A DNA stretch of 64,000 nucleotides. It comes from UBA9676 sp963730065. GTDB taxonomy: Bacteria > Actinomycetota > Actinomycetes > Streptosporangiales > Streptosporangiaceae. The stretch's first letter is position 1. Every line of letters starts with the position of its first letter. The notes under the pieces are model-generated. The model was not told the origin of the DNA, did not search any database, and was given only the letters and a program-made list of their open reading frames with translations. The translations under genes were made by a program, and so were the position numbers. The stretch lies in assembly GCA_963730065.1 (NCBI GenBank), contig CAVSQL010000006.1:682001-746000 (forward strand). Direction: 5' to 3'. This document shows, in pieces, positions 54,329-63,689 of this stretch.

Positions 54329-54570
54329 GGTCAGAGGCATAAATTCGAACACTCTGACAATCTTGGTACGACACGAGTCCAGACCTGCGACCTGCGGAAA
54401 CGCAGACGCGTCCCGGACCTCGCCCCCGGTCCGCCCCCGGAAACAGGACCCCAGCCGAGGAAGCCCAGCTCAGCGGCCAACCATAACGACGGCCGCCAGG
54501 CCGTTGCCGTGCCCGAAGGCCGTTGCTCCTCCGCCAAATATCCGCAGCCAAACAAGGCAGTCGGAGCAGC
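54329..54570 (+). repeat. Right-arm repeat behind site 2
   Basis: Shares blocks such as GGCATAAATTCGAACACTC, CAGCGGCCAACCATAACGAC and GGCCGTTGCTCCTCCGCC with 27533-27765 and, more closely, with 62024-62265. Peptide readings through it are not genes. Confidence 0.85.
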
Positions 54571-54599
54571 GCCGGCAATGCCCGGGGACGGCTGGCCCG

Positions 54600-55230
54600 C
54601 CGGGGATGCAGTGGCGGCGTAACCGGCGGCGCCGGTGGCCGCCCGGCGGAGCGCGTCGCCGGCGGCCGCGGTGTCGCCCTTCGCAGCGCGGAGGCGAGCC
54701 CCAGTCTGCGGGCCAGCGACTTCCACCCCCTGAACGGCGCCGCTTCGCCCCGCGGCCCAGCACAACCCGACCTCGGTTTCGGCCGCTTCGAGCTGGCCCA
54801 AGGCGGCGAACAGCTCCGCCCGGCAGCGCCGCATGATCGTCTCGGCGAAGAAGTCCGGATGTACCGCCATCAGGTTCTCGGCCTCGTCAAGCGCGGCCGC
54901 GATGGGGGCTGGATGCCAGCTCCGACGATCGCGCCCGTCGCCGGGAGAGTCAGCGCGAGGGCGAGCCCTTCCTGGCCAGGTGCCGTCCGGGCGAGGCCGG
55001 TCGCGAGCGGGCCGCGCCGCTCTTGCTCGCCCAGATCGCCCGACAAGAAGGCCGCACCAGCCAGCATGCCCCGGGCCGTGCCGCGAGCGCCGGATCGGCC
55101 TGGCCGGAGAGAGCCAGGCTGGCTTTGATTTCGGCGACGATCCGGTCTGCGTCGCCGGCGTGCCAGGCCAGACCGGCTAGCGCCGAAGCGGCCTCCCACT
55201 TCTTGGCATAGTTCCTCCTTCGTGCCGGTC
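54600..55230 (-). pseudogene. Decayed helical-repeat (TPR-like) protein gene
   Basis: Recognisable helical pieces lie in different minus-strand frames in the right order: AKKWEAASALAGLAWHAGDA near 55200-55140, then GMLAGAAFLSGDLGEQE near 55060, then ALDEAENLMAVHPDFFAET and ELFAALGQLEAAETEV near 54890-54790, then ARLRAAKGDTAAAGDALRRA near 54700. At least two frame changes separate them. It resembles the TPR part of a regulator or sensor, no longer expressible as one protein. Confidence 0.6.
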
Positions 55231-55244
55231 ACTTGATGGCCGGC

Positions 55245-55910
55245 TCACCCCCGGACGCGGCGGGTATAACGGGCGTAGCTTCGCCTGCCCGCCAGCAGCC
55301 ACATAAGCCGCGGGAACACTGGGAGCTTGCCGAAGAACAGGGCACGGTCATCGGGGGTGGCCTCCTCCAGGAGCTGGCCGAGCATCACCGGACGTGCACT
55401 GCGCGGGAACTTGTCAAAGGACTTGCGGCCGAGCTCGTCCCACTCCGCCCCGGTGATGTGCTCGCGCACCAGCGGGAGAATGTGCGCCTCCTCCTCATCG
55501 AGATGCTCCACGAGCGCGCCGCGGAGGAGCGACAGTGATGTTGCCAGCTCGGTCCCGATCTGGGCGGCCGGGGCCTGCCGCCAGCGCCCGAGCAGCCGCC
55601 GCACCTGCTCGCTGCGCTTAGCCACCACCTCATGCTGAGCTTCCATCCTGCGTACGAGTTCAGCGTGCGGCCGTGCCCGCTCCCGCAGCTTCGGCCACAG
55701 GTATTCGTCCTCGGCGCTGTGGTGGTTATGCAGGCTGGTCAGGCAAAACTCGATGTGCTCGGCGATGGGCGCGACCCGCCGGGCATCGCCGTTTGGGGTG
55801 CTCCGAACAAGCCCAGCGAGCAGCCGGAATTCCCGCCGGAATATCCGGTGGATGACCACCATCTCGTGGGTGTTCGGCTCGGTCGGTTGGGCGGACAGCG
55901 TCACGTTCAT
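55245..55910 (-). CDS. Hemerythrin HHE-domain protein
   Basis: A 221-residue helical protein from ATG 55910, which follows AGGAG at a five-base spacing; the longer open frame upstream is only a shadow of the kinase. The metal ligands are in MVVIHRIFRREF, LHNHHSAEDEYLWP and ALVEHLDEEEAHILPL, the HHE pattern that binds a di-iron centre. Such proteins sense or buffer oxygen, NO or iron. The gene follows the frameshifted kinase by 65 bases. Confidence 0.9.
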   Translation of the reverse strand: MNVTLSAQPTEPNTHEMVVIHRIFRREFRLLAGLVRSTPNGDARRVAPIAEHIEFCLTSLHNHHSAEDEYLWPKLRERARPHAELVRRMEAQHEVVAKRSEQVRRLLGRWRQAPAAQIGTELATSLSLLRGALVEHLDEEEAHILPLVREHITGAEWDELGRKSFDKFPRSARPVMLGQLLEEATPDDRALFFGKLPVFPRLMWLLAGRRSYARYTRRVRG

Positions 55911-55974
55911 GGGCACTCCTGTGGTCGGTGTGGATCGGGTTGCGACAGGCCCATCTCCCCGTGCCGTCGCCACT

Positions 55975-58184
55975 TCAGGCCCTTCGCTGGTGGTTCTCAC
56001 GAGTGAGGTTTCTCTCTCTGCCACCTTGACCAGGCACGGGTAGTGTGCCGCTGATGGTGGTGCCGAGCCCGGGCGCGGAGTGGATGCGGAGGGCGCCGCC
56101 GACGGCGGCCAGCCGGTCGGCCATGCCCTGCAAGCCGGTGCCGTGTGTGGCCGTCGTGGTGTCGAAGCCGCCGCCGTCGTCGGTAATGGTGAATTCGAGG
56201 TGCCCATCCGGGCAGGACAGGGCCACGGTGGCGTGGGAGGCCCGCGCGTACTTCGCAACGTTCTGCAGGGCCTCCAGGGTGCAGAAATACACGGCCGCCT
56301 CGACGTCCGGCGGGTAGCGCCCGATGCCGTCGGCCTCGATCCCGACGGGAAGAGGAGCCTTGCCGGCCTGCGCCCGCAGGGCGGCCCCGAGTCCTTGGTC
56401 GGCCAGCAGCGGCGGGTAGATCCCCCGGGCCAGAGCGCGCAAGTCATCGAGCGCCGCGTGCAGCCCGGCCCGGAGCTGGCCTGCCATCTGCCTGACTGCG
56501 CCGGGGTCTTGGGCGAAGTCTTCCAGCAAGGTGAGCTGGACCGTGAGCGCGACCAGTTGCTGCTGGGCACCGTCGTGCAGGTTCCGTTCGATCCGCTGCC
56601 GCTCCTCATCCTGGGCCCGCACCAGCCGCCGCCGCGACGCCCTCAAGTCGTCGATGCTGGCCTGCAGTTCGGCGGTCAGGCGGACGTTGCGAAGGACCAG
56701 GCCAGCCTGGGAGGCCAGGTGCTCAAGCAGCCTGTCCTCGGCGGCCGACACCGGCTCGTTCCTCAGTTTTTCGATGGTGATCGCGCCGAGCAGGTCATCG
56801 GTGTGCCGAACCGCGATCGCCCGTGTCGCGGCGTCGAAGGCCGGGAGCTGCGCGTCGCTGGTGAGCGGGACGGCCGCGGGTGGGGTGGATCCGCGCGGCC
56901 AGATCACCTGCGGGCGCAGCTGCGCTCCGATCCTGATCCAGATCTCCACCCGGACCGCGCCGGTGGCGCCGGCCAGCACCGATGCCATCCGGTTCAGCGC
57001 CACGTCGGCGTCCAGCTGACCGGCCATGTCCTGGGCGAAGTCGGCGAGCACCTGGTAGGGCGTGGCCCGCTGCCCGTACACGAGGCGGTTCGCGACGAGC
57101 TGGGCCCGCTGCCGCACCGGCTGGAACAGCAGCGCGATCGCCGCCGCCGCCGCGATGGTCAACACCGGGCCGCCGACGTAACCGGCGAGTGTCCCGATGC
57201 CCACCACGATGCCGGCGTACACGCCCGTGAGCGTGGCCGAGAGCAGGCCGTACTTGACGGCGCGGTTGATGATGACGTCGATCTGGTACAGGCCGTGCTT
57301 CAGGATCGCGAGCGTGATGATGGCGGGAATCCCGAACACCGTTATGACCTGCCAAACGACGTAGGCGGCGACCGTCACCGGGTTGGACGCATCCCCGGTG
57401 GCCGCGATGGCCAGCAGCGCCGCAATCTGGCAGCCGGTACCAGCCACTGCCGCCAGTGCGATCCACTTGATCTGCTGCCGCACCTCCCGCCCACCCGGCC
57501 GGTAGCGGACCGCCAGGGAGACGAAGGCCGCCGCCAGCAGCACGGTGCCCAGTACCGCCAGGCCGTTGAAGGTCCCGATCAGAACCGTTGAGAGGGCAGG
57601 TCCCAGTGACGTGATGCCGAGCGGGTTCGCAAACGTCAGCGAGGCACCGCCAGGGCCGGCAGCGCCACCAGCGCGGGCCGCACTACGAACCCCGCCATCG
57701 TCAGCGCGGTGGCCAGCAGGCCCAGTCCCGCGAACAGGCGCCAGCGGGGAGACGGCAGCGTCCCGGTCGGGAACAGCAGCAGCATGAAGCCGATCCCGGC
57801 GAAGATCGGAACGAAGCTGCACTCGGCCAGCAAGCCAACCAGCTCCGGCGCCGGCAGAGTGCCGGGATGGGTGATACCCAGCACCGCGTAGGCGGAGGCG
57901 AGCGGCATGACTGCTAGGCCAGCCCCGATGCCAAGCAGCAGCCAGCCGATGACGTTGCCCGCGCGGCGGACGATCAGCGCGCCGAGGGTGGCGTACAACA
58001 CGGCGGCGGGCGCAGAGCTCAGCTGCGACACCGCGTCCTTTGCCACTAGGTCGCTCCAGGCCAGGACCGTCAGCACCGCCCCAGCCAGCGACAGCGCCGT
58101 GACCGAGGCCCACACGACGGCGGTGGCACGCCTTGAACCTGTCAGCGGTACGCCCCTATGACCCGCGCCGCCGTGACCAGACAT
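55975..58184 (-). pseudogene. Membrane GAF histidine kinase, third paralogue, frameshifted
   Basis: The N-terminal membrane part (ATG 58184; helices such as AVVWASVTALSLAGAVLTVL and FMLLLFPTGTLPSPRWRL) is in one frame, which ends at 57636. The rest, from GASLTFANPLGITSLGP on, including GAF, H-box IERNLHDGAQQQL and ATPase motifs (ITDDGGGFD; GLGTTISG), is in another. The total of 2210 bases is one short of a multiple of three, so one missing base near 57640-57665 explains the break. Restored, it would be 736 residues, close to its two paralogues. A longer upstream reading in the second frame (to 58113) is a shadow. Confidence 0.85.
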
Positions 58185-58252
58185 GGTGGTAACCCGCGAT
58201 CCCCCCACCGCAACCTGATCCGCCTGCGCTGCCTTGTTCGCGAACACCGGGG

Positions 58253-58690
58253 TCACCCGCTGGCGGGCGGCAGCGCCGCGATCGGGCTGAGCCGGTGCAG
58301 GACGCCGAGCAGGTCGGCCGAGGACCAGTGCTCGGCGAACCTCCCGTCGGCCCCGGCCCGGTTGATCTCGACGCTGGAGAAGGTGACCTGCCCGCCGGTC
58401 GGCGGGACGCCGGAGAACTCGCCCTGGTGGGTGCCGTAGCAGGTGATGCGCTGCACGACCCGGTCACCTTCGGCGATCTCGTCTTCCACGATCGCGTGGA
58501 AATCGGGGAAGATACGCTGGGTCACAGCCAGCCAGCCGATCAGGCCCGCGAGGCCCGGCGCGGGCTGGCCGCCGGGGACGTGGTGAACGCAGTCGGGGGA
58601 GATGAGCTCATTGGCGACGGCGAGGTCGCCCTGGTTGAGGGTCTCCTCGACGACGCGGCGGGCGCGGGCTTTCAGCTCTTGCGGGGACAT
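58253..58690 (-). CDS. SnoaL-like polyketide cyclase-family protein
   Basis: A 145-residue protein from ATG 58690 (GGGAG upstream). ANELISPDCVHHVPGG, VTQRIFPDFHAIVEDEIAEG and DRVVQRITCYGTHQGEFSGV are the SnoaL/ester-cyclase pattern, a small alpha+beta barrel. Most members have unknown roles. It lies just ahead of the third kinase on the same strand and diverges from the regulator gene. Confidence 0.88.
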   Translation of the reverse strand: MSPQELKARARRVVEETLNQGDLAVANELISPDCVHHVPGGQPAPGLAGLIGWLAVTQRIFPDFHAIVEDEIAEGDRVVQRITCYGTHQGEFSGVPPTGGQVTFSSVEINRAGADGRFAEHWSSADLLGVLHRLSPIAALPPASG

Positions 58691-58813
58691 CACTGTGCTC
58701 CCTGGCGATCTCGGCATGCGGCCTGATCCCAGGGTCCGTGGCGCCGGAACCGCGCAACAGGACGAGCGCTTCCTGAGTACTTCCCTTTCCCCGGACATGT
58801 GGCGGTAGCAGCT

Positions 58814-61576
58814 ATGCCGGGCCCGGATGCCGTCAGCTTTGCCGCGCTGCTCAGACGGCAGCGGCTGGCGGCCGGGCTGACTCAGGAAGCTCTGGCCGAG
58901 CGCGCCGGGCTCAGCGCCAAGGCCGTCGGCGACCTGGAGCGGGACCCGGATCGTAGCCCGCGGCTGGCGACGGTGACGCTGCTCGCCGACGCGCTGGGCG
59001 CGGGCCCGGAGCAGCGGTCGGAGCTGCTCGCGGCCGCCCGCCCGGCCCAGCCGACCCGGCCGGGGACCGTCCCCGTCGCAGCGGCGGGCGCCACGCAACC
59101 CCCCCGGTGGGCCATGCCGCGGCCGCTCACCCCGCTGATCGGCCGGGCCGGCGTCGCGACGGCGGTGGTGAGGCTGCTGCGCCGGGGCGATACCCAGCTG
59201 CTGACGCTCACCGGGCCCGGCGGGGTGGGCAAGACCCGGCTGGCGATCGAGGTGGCGGACCGGGTGGCCGGTGACTTCGCCGACGGCGCCGTCTTCGTCG
59301 ACCTGGCGCCGCTGCGCGATCCCGCGCTCGTGCTGGGCGCCGTCGCCCAGCGGCTGGGGGTGGACGAGCGGGACGCGACCCCACTGCCCGACCTGCTGGC
59401 GGTGTCGCTGCGCGGCAGGCGGCTGCTGGTGCTGCTGGACAACTTCGAGCACCTGCTCCCGGCCCGGGACGCCGTGCTCGCCCTGCTGGAGGCGTGCCCG
59501 GAGCTGGTCATGCTGGTCACCAGCCGGGTCGCGCTGCACGTCCGGGGCGGCCGAGACTACCCGGTCGCGCCGCTGGTCCTGCCCGATGCGGCCGGCCCAT
59601 CAGAAGCGCTGCGAAGCTCGGCAGCGGTGGAACTGCTGGACGAACGGGCCCGTGCCGCCGGGACGGAGCTGGGCCGGGACGCGGAGACGGCGACGGCGGT
59701 GGCGGAGATCTGCCGGCGGCTGGACGGGCTCCCGCTGGCCATCGAGCTGGCCGCGGCCCGGCTGCGGCTGCTGCCCCCCGCGGCGCTGCTGGCCAGGCTG
59801 GAGCGCCGGCTGCCGGTGCTGGCCGGTGGCCCGCACGACCTGCCCGCCCGGCAGCAGACCATGCGGGACGCGATCGCCTGGAGTTACGAGCTGCTAAACG
59901 GGCCGGAACAGGCGCTGTTCCGGCGGATGTGCGTCTTCGTGGGCGGCTGCACGCTGGAGGCGGCGGAGGTGATCTGCTCCGGCGGCGGCGAAGGGCCGAC
60001 CATCCTGGACGGGTTGGCGTCGCTCGTGGGGAGCAGCCTGCTTCGGCTGCAGGAGGCACCCGCGGCGGGGGACGATGATGCCTCACCTGCCGCGCCGCGG
60101 GTGACCATGCTGGAGACGATCCGCGAATACGGCACCGGGCTGCTGGCGGAACGCTCCGAAAGCGGGGATATCGGGCAGCGGCACGCCGCCTACTACCTGG
60201 CGCTGGCGGAGGAGGCGGGCCCGGCGCTGACCGGGCCGGATGTGGTGGCCTGGCTGGCGCGGCTGGACACCGAGCACGACAACCTGCGGGCCGCGCTCCG
60301 CTGGGCGCGGGAACAGGATGACGGGGCGACGACGCTCCGGCTGGCCGCCGCGCTGTGGCCGTTCTGGGCGCGGCGCGGCCACCTCAGCGAGGGCCGCCGG
60401 TGGCTCACCGAAGGGCTGGACCGCCCCGCCGCCGCGGTGGCCCCGTCTGTGCGGGTCAGCGGGCTGGCCGGCGCGGCGCGGCTGGCGATGGACCAGGCGG
60501 CGTACGACGAGGCGGCGCAGCGCTGCGCGCAGGCCGTGGCGCTGGCCCGCGAGCTCGGGGACCTGCGGCTGCTGGCGGCCGCGCTCAACACCCGTGGCCT
60601 GCTGACGAGCCGGCAGGACCGGTACGCCGATTCCGCGCGCGACCATCAGGCAGCGCTGGAGCAGGCGCGGGCTGGCGCCGACCGAGCCGGTGAGGCGACG
60701 GCGCTGCTCGGCCTGGCCTATGCGGCGATGTTCACCGGCGACGCCGCCCAGGCGAGCGCCCTTGCCCGGGAGAGCCTGGCCGCCGCGCGGGACTCGGGCG
60801 ACCGGCACGCCCTGGCCCGGGTGCTGTTCCTGCTGGCCTGGGCGGCCAGTAACGCCGGGGCGTTCGAGCAGGCGGAAGAGCTCGGCACCGAGGCACTGGG
60901 CCTGTTCCGCGCCCTGGGCGACACCGGTGAGCAGGCCGATGCGCTATTCCTGCTGGGGCAGGTCGCGGGTTACTCGGGCGGCTATGAGCGTGCGGCGGAA
61001 TTCTTCGCCGGCAGCCTGGCGCTGCTGCGCGACCAGGGTGATGAGACAGGCACGGCCCGGGCTATGGGCGGGCTGGGGACCGCTCTGCTGAACCTGGGCG
61101 ACCGGGCCGGCGCCCGGGGTTTGCTCGAGGAAAGCCTGGTCGTGGCCCGGAGGTACGGCGATCGCTGGGGTATGGCCATGTCGCTGACCCTGGTGGGCCA
61201 CGTCGATCTGGCCGACGGCGACGACACGCGGGCGCAGGCACTGCTCGCCGAGGCGGCGTCGCTGTTCGCCGACACCGGCAACCTGATGTTTCTGCCGTGG
61301 TGCCTGGAAGGCCTCGCCGCGGTGGCCACAGCACGAGGCGACAACGAGCGCGCCGCCGAACTCGACGGGGCGCGCGAGGCGTTGCGCGCCCAGATCGGCG
61401 TGCTGCTCCCGCCCGTCCACCCCACCGCTTACGCGCGAACGCTGGCCACCGCTCGCGCCGGGCTCACCCCGGCGGCCTTCGACGCTGCCCGCGCCCGGAC
61501 GGCCAGGCTGGCGCCGCAGCAGATCATCACGACAGCCACGAGCAACTGGAACTCGCCGCCGCCGAAGTCAGCCTGA
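58814..61576 (+). CDS. XRE-HTH NB-ARC TPR transcriptional regulator
   Basis: About 920 residues. An N-terminal XRE helix-turn-helix (LRRQRLAAGLTQEALAERAG) is followed by an NTPase with Walker A TGPGGVGKTRLAIEV, Walker B LLVLLDNFEHLL, VMLVTSRVAL and the GLPLAIELAAARLRLL motif, then a long helical TPR array. This is the architecture of actinobacterial AfsR-like/LAL regulators with an XRE instead of a SARP or LuxR domain. ATG 58814 is chosen; GTG 58799 is possible. It is divergent from the SnoaL gene across about 120 bases, so it may control that operon and itself. Confidence 0.9.
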   Translation: MPGPDAVSFAALLRRQRLAAGLTQEALAERAGLSAKAVGDLERDPDRSPRLATVTLLADALGAGPEQRSELLAAARPAQPTRPGTVPVAAAGATQPPRWAMPRPLTPLIGRAGVATAVVRLLRRGDTQLLTLTGPGGVGKTRLAIEVADRVAGDFADGAVFVDLAPLRDPALVLGAVAQRLGVDERDATPLPDLLAVSLRGRRLLVLLDNFEHLLPARDAVLALLEACPELVMLVTSRVALHVRGGRDYPVAPLVLPDAAGPSEALRSSAAVELLDERARAAGTELGRDAETATAVAEICRRLDGLPLAIELAAARLRLLPPAALLARLERRLPVLAGGPHDLPARQQTMRDAIAWSYELLNGPEQALFRRMCVFVGGCTLEAAEVICSGGGEGPTILDGLASLVGSSLLRLQEAPAAGDDDASPAAPRVTMLETIREYGTGLLAERSESGDIGQRHAAYYLALAEEAGPALTGPDVVAWLARLDTEHDNLRAALRWAREQDDGATTLRLAAALWPFWARRGHLSEGRRWLTEGLDRPAAAVAPSVRVSGLAGAARLAMDQAAYDEAAQRCAQAVALARELGDLRLLAAALNTRGLLTSRQDRYADSARDHQAALEQARAGADRAGEATALLGLAYAAMFTGDAAQASALARESLAAARDSGDRHALARVLFLLAWAASNAGAFEQAEELGTEALGLFRALGDTGEQADALFLLGQVAGYSGGYERAAEFFAGSLALLRDQGDETGTARAMGGLGTALLNLGDRAGARGLLEESLVVARRYGDRWGMAMSLTLVGHVDLADGDDTRAQALLAEAASLFADTGNLMFLPWCLEGLAAVATARGDNERAAELDGAREALRAQIGVLLPPVHPTAYARTLATARAGLTPAAFDAARARTARLAPQQIITTATSNWNSPPPKSA

Positions 61577-61980
61577 TAGCGATCGCAGCCATGGGCGGAT
61601 GATCCGCGCACTCGACCGCCAGGCCAGCGGGTCCTGTCCCCCCGCTCGCAACCGGTCCGCGCAACTCATGGGCGCGGACCGACCCAACCAGCTTCAAGGC
61701 CATGGGCCGGGTGGTCTCAATTTTGGTTTCATTCGCCCGAGTCCGCGGGCGTCCGGCACGGGCCGCCGGAATGCTGAGCCGCACGTCGCGGAAGGTCCCG
61801 GCCTGGGGCGGACGCTGGTGTACACACTTGGAAGGCGTGTTGGTGTCGTACCGCCATCCGTGAGACGCCATCGGCGGCCAACGTGGAGGTGCGCCGCAGT
61901 TCGGTGGGCTGCGCCCGATATGCGCCCGGGCAGGCCGCGCGGCAGCGCGTTCCCTGGTCAGGGGCGTGCAGAGCAACCCT
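61577..61980. other. Flank and left arm of the third att-like site
   Basis: About 400 bases without a gene. The end (from about 61907, GGGCTGCGCCCGATATGCGC) matches the left arms near 35053 and 54208, and GAGCAACCCTCTCC just before the tRNA fragment resembles the bases ahead of site 2. Confidence 0.65.
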
Positions 61981-62023
61981 CTCCGGAGCCGTGAGCGCAG
62001 ATTCGAATCCTGCCCAGGGCACT
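61981..62023 (+). repeat. tRNA-Arg 3' fragment (att-like site 3)
   Basis: Forty-three bases matching the tRNA anticodon loop to 3' end with several differences (GATTCGAATCCTGCCCAGGG instead of GGTTCGAATCCTGTCGGGGG). It is the most degraded of the three copies. Confidence 0.9.
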
Positions 62024-62265
62024 GGTCAGGGGAATAAATTCCAACACTTTGACAATCTTGACACGACATGCGACCGGGCCTGTGACCTGCGGAAATGCAG
62101 ATGCTTTCCGCGTCTTGCCCCGGTCCGCCCCCGGAACCAGGACTCCATCTGCGGAAAACCCAGCTCAGCAGCCAACCATAACGACGGCCACTAGGCCGTT
62201 GCCCTGCCCGGAGGCCGTTGCTCTTCCGCCAATATCCGCAGCTACACAGCGGCAGCCTGAACAGC
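62024..62265 (+). repeat. Right-arm repeat behind site 3
   Basis: Ordered blocks shared with 54329-54570: AATAAATTCC and ACAATCTTGACACGAC near the start, CAGCAGCCAACCATAACGAC in the middle and GAGGCCGTTGCTCTTCCGCC at the end. Confidence 0.85.
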
Positions 62266-62532
62266 GCGGCAATATCCGGCGGCGGCTGCCCAGCCCGCCC
62301 GATCGCCGCAGAGGGCACTTGGCCGACGTCTCGCACCCCGACACCAGCAGTCCGCATCCTCACGCGCCTGATCCGTTCCGGCGCGGATGCCGCAGACCCC
62401 TGCTGTTACGGGCGGATGTGCAGGCATGCCCGACCGCGCCTTGCGGCCGTGCAGATCGAGGCGTTCTGGCCCGTATGGGCGGTGGTTCCTAGCATGGACG
62501 GGTCAGGGGGGTGGCTGACTGGAGGCGGCCTG
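62266..62532. other. Upstream region of the lipoprotein hydrolase
   Basis: No supported gene. The open frame that continues upstream of the hydrolase start through this stretch and the right arm shows no conserved domain. Confidence 0.4.
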
Positions 62533-63471
62533 GTGAGCCTCAGATCGGTGCGAGCGTGGCTCGCGGTTCTTGCCGTGCTGGCGGTGGCGGCCTGCGGCGG
62601 TGCGGCGCCGTCGGCCCAGCCGACCCGTCAGCGCGCGCTGGCGCCGCCAGCGGTCAGGTATGCCAACATCGGCGGCTACGTGCTGGCGTATGAGTGCGCG
62701 GGCACGGGCAGCCCCACGGTCATCTTGGAGGCCGGGTACACCGCCTCGGGAATCAGCACCTACAGCCCGGTGATCGTGCCGGCGCTGGCGCGCCGCACCC
62801 GGGTGTGCACCTATGACCGGGCCGGTGATGGGCTCAGCGACGCCCGCCCGGCTAAGGTGCGCCCGCTCACCGGGGCCACCCAGGCCCGGGAGCTGCACAC
62901 CCTGCTGGAGATGATCGGGGTGGGGCCACCGTATGTGCTGGTCGGCCACTCCTACGGCGGGATGATCACCCGGGAGTTCGCCGCCCTGTACCCCGGCCAG
63001 GTGGCGGGGATGGTGCTGCTGGATGCCTCTAGCGAGCCCGAGGTCGCCGTCTATGACCGGCTGCACGCCGGGCCGTGGATCGACGGCACGGTCCAGCCCG
63101 CGCCCAACCAGCAGATCAACATCCACGCCACGGTGCGCCAACTGGAACAGGCGCCCAGCCAGGGCCAGATGCCGCTGATCGTGATTACCGCCGGCATCTT
63201 GCAGGACCAGTGGCTGAAGACCGTCCCGAAGCTGGAGGCCCGGGCGCAGAGGCGGCTCGCCTTGCTGTCAGCGGACTCGATTCATGTGCTGGACCGCGGC
63301 ATCGGTCACCTCATCCCTACGCTGGACCCGCGGATCGTCATCGCCGCCACCAGGGCCGCGCTGGCTGCCGCGGCCAGTGGGCGTCCCCTCGCCCCGTGCC
63401 TCCAGGTCTTCCGCTCCGTCCCTACCGCCGAATGCCTGCGCCGCGGCCAGCTGGCCCGTCAGCGGATCTGA
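62533..63471 (+). CDS. Lipoprotein alpha/beta hydrolase
   Basis: A 312-residue protein from GTG 62533, seven bases behind GGAGG. A signal with lipobox (VRAWLAVLAVLAVAAC) points to a membrane-anchored, outward-facing lipoprotein. The fold is shown by VILEAGYTASGIS, CTYDRAGDGLSD, nucleophile elbow YVLVGHSYGGMITREFA, VLLDASSEPE and late HLIPTLDP. The substrate is unknown. An ATG at 62494 would add 13 residues but lacks a ribosome-binding site. Confidence 0.9.
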   Translation: MSLRSVRAWLAVLAVLAVAACGGAAPSAQPTRQRALAPPAVRYANIGGYVLAYECAGTGSPTVILEAGYTASGISTYSPVIVPALARRTRVCTYDRAGDGLSDARPAKVRPLTGATQARELHTLLEMIGVGPPYVLVGHSYGGMITREFAALYPGQVAGMVLLDASSEPEVAVYDRLHAGPWIDGTVQPAPNQQINIHATVRQLEQAPSQGQMPLIVITAGILQDQWLKTVPKLEARAQRRLALLSADSIHVLDRGIGHLIPTLDPRIVIAATRAALAAAASGRPLAPCLQVFRSVPTAECLRRGQLARQRI

Positions 63472-63496
63472 CACCCGCGCCCTGCTACCCCCATAG

Positions 63497-63516
63497 CCGG
63501 TGCCGGGCTGCACCGG
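63497..63516 (+). terminator. Candidate hairpin behind the lipoprotein hydrolase
   Basis: CCGGTG/CACCGG arms around an eight-base loop lie 25 bases behind the stop. No T-tract; termination inferred from position. Confidence 0.4.
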
Positions 63517-63689
63517 GCGTGCAAAACACAGGCCGGAACACCCGGCGGCTCGTCGGCACCCCTATCGTCCGCCTGCTTCGTGGACCATCTGGGCGAGAGT
63601 GGCCCAGTCTTGGCTTTGGATGGGACTACCGGTCAGGCCGGCTTTCCCGGTGAACTTCGATGCGGTCGGGGTGGACGCCGACGATGGCC

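Noticed and set aside
53850..54578. A 242-residue minus-strand frame containing CPRQDSNLRSRLRE
   Set aside because: This peptide comes from reading the complement of the tRNA-Arg fragment. The same words appear at every copy of the fragment, so it is a false protein.
55245..56609. A 454-residue frame ending in the hemerythrin domain
   Set aside because: Its first half is a shadow of the third kinase; a good ribosome-binding site and ATG at 55910 mark the real hemerythrin start.
55975..58113. Reading the third kinase as one intact 712-residue protein
   Set aside because: Its first about 150 residues are Arg/Ala-rich shadow sequence, while the real membrane helices lie in a different frame up to 58184.
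61527..62363. A 278-residue minus-strand frame containing CPGQDSNLRSRLRR
   Set aside because: Same cause: translation across tRNA fragment 3 and its arms. No domain and no start signal.
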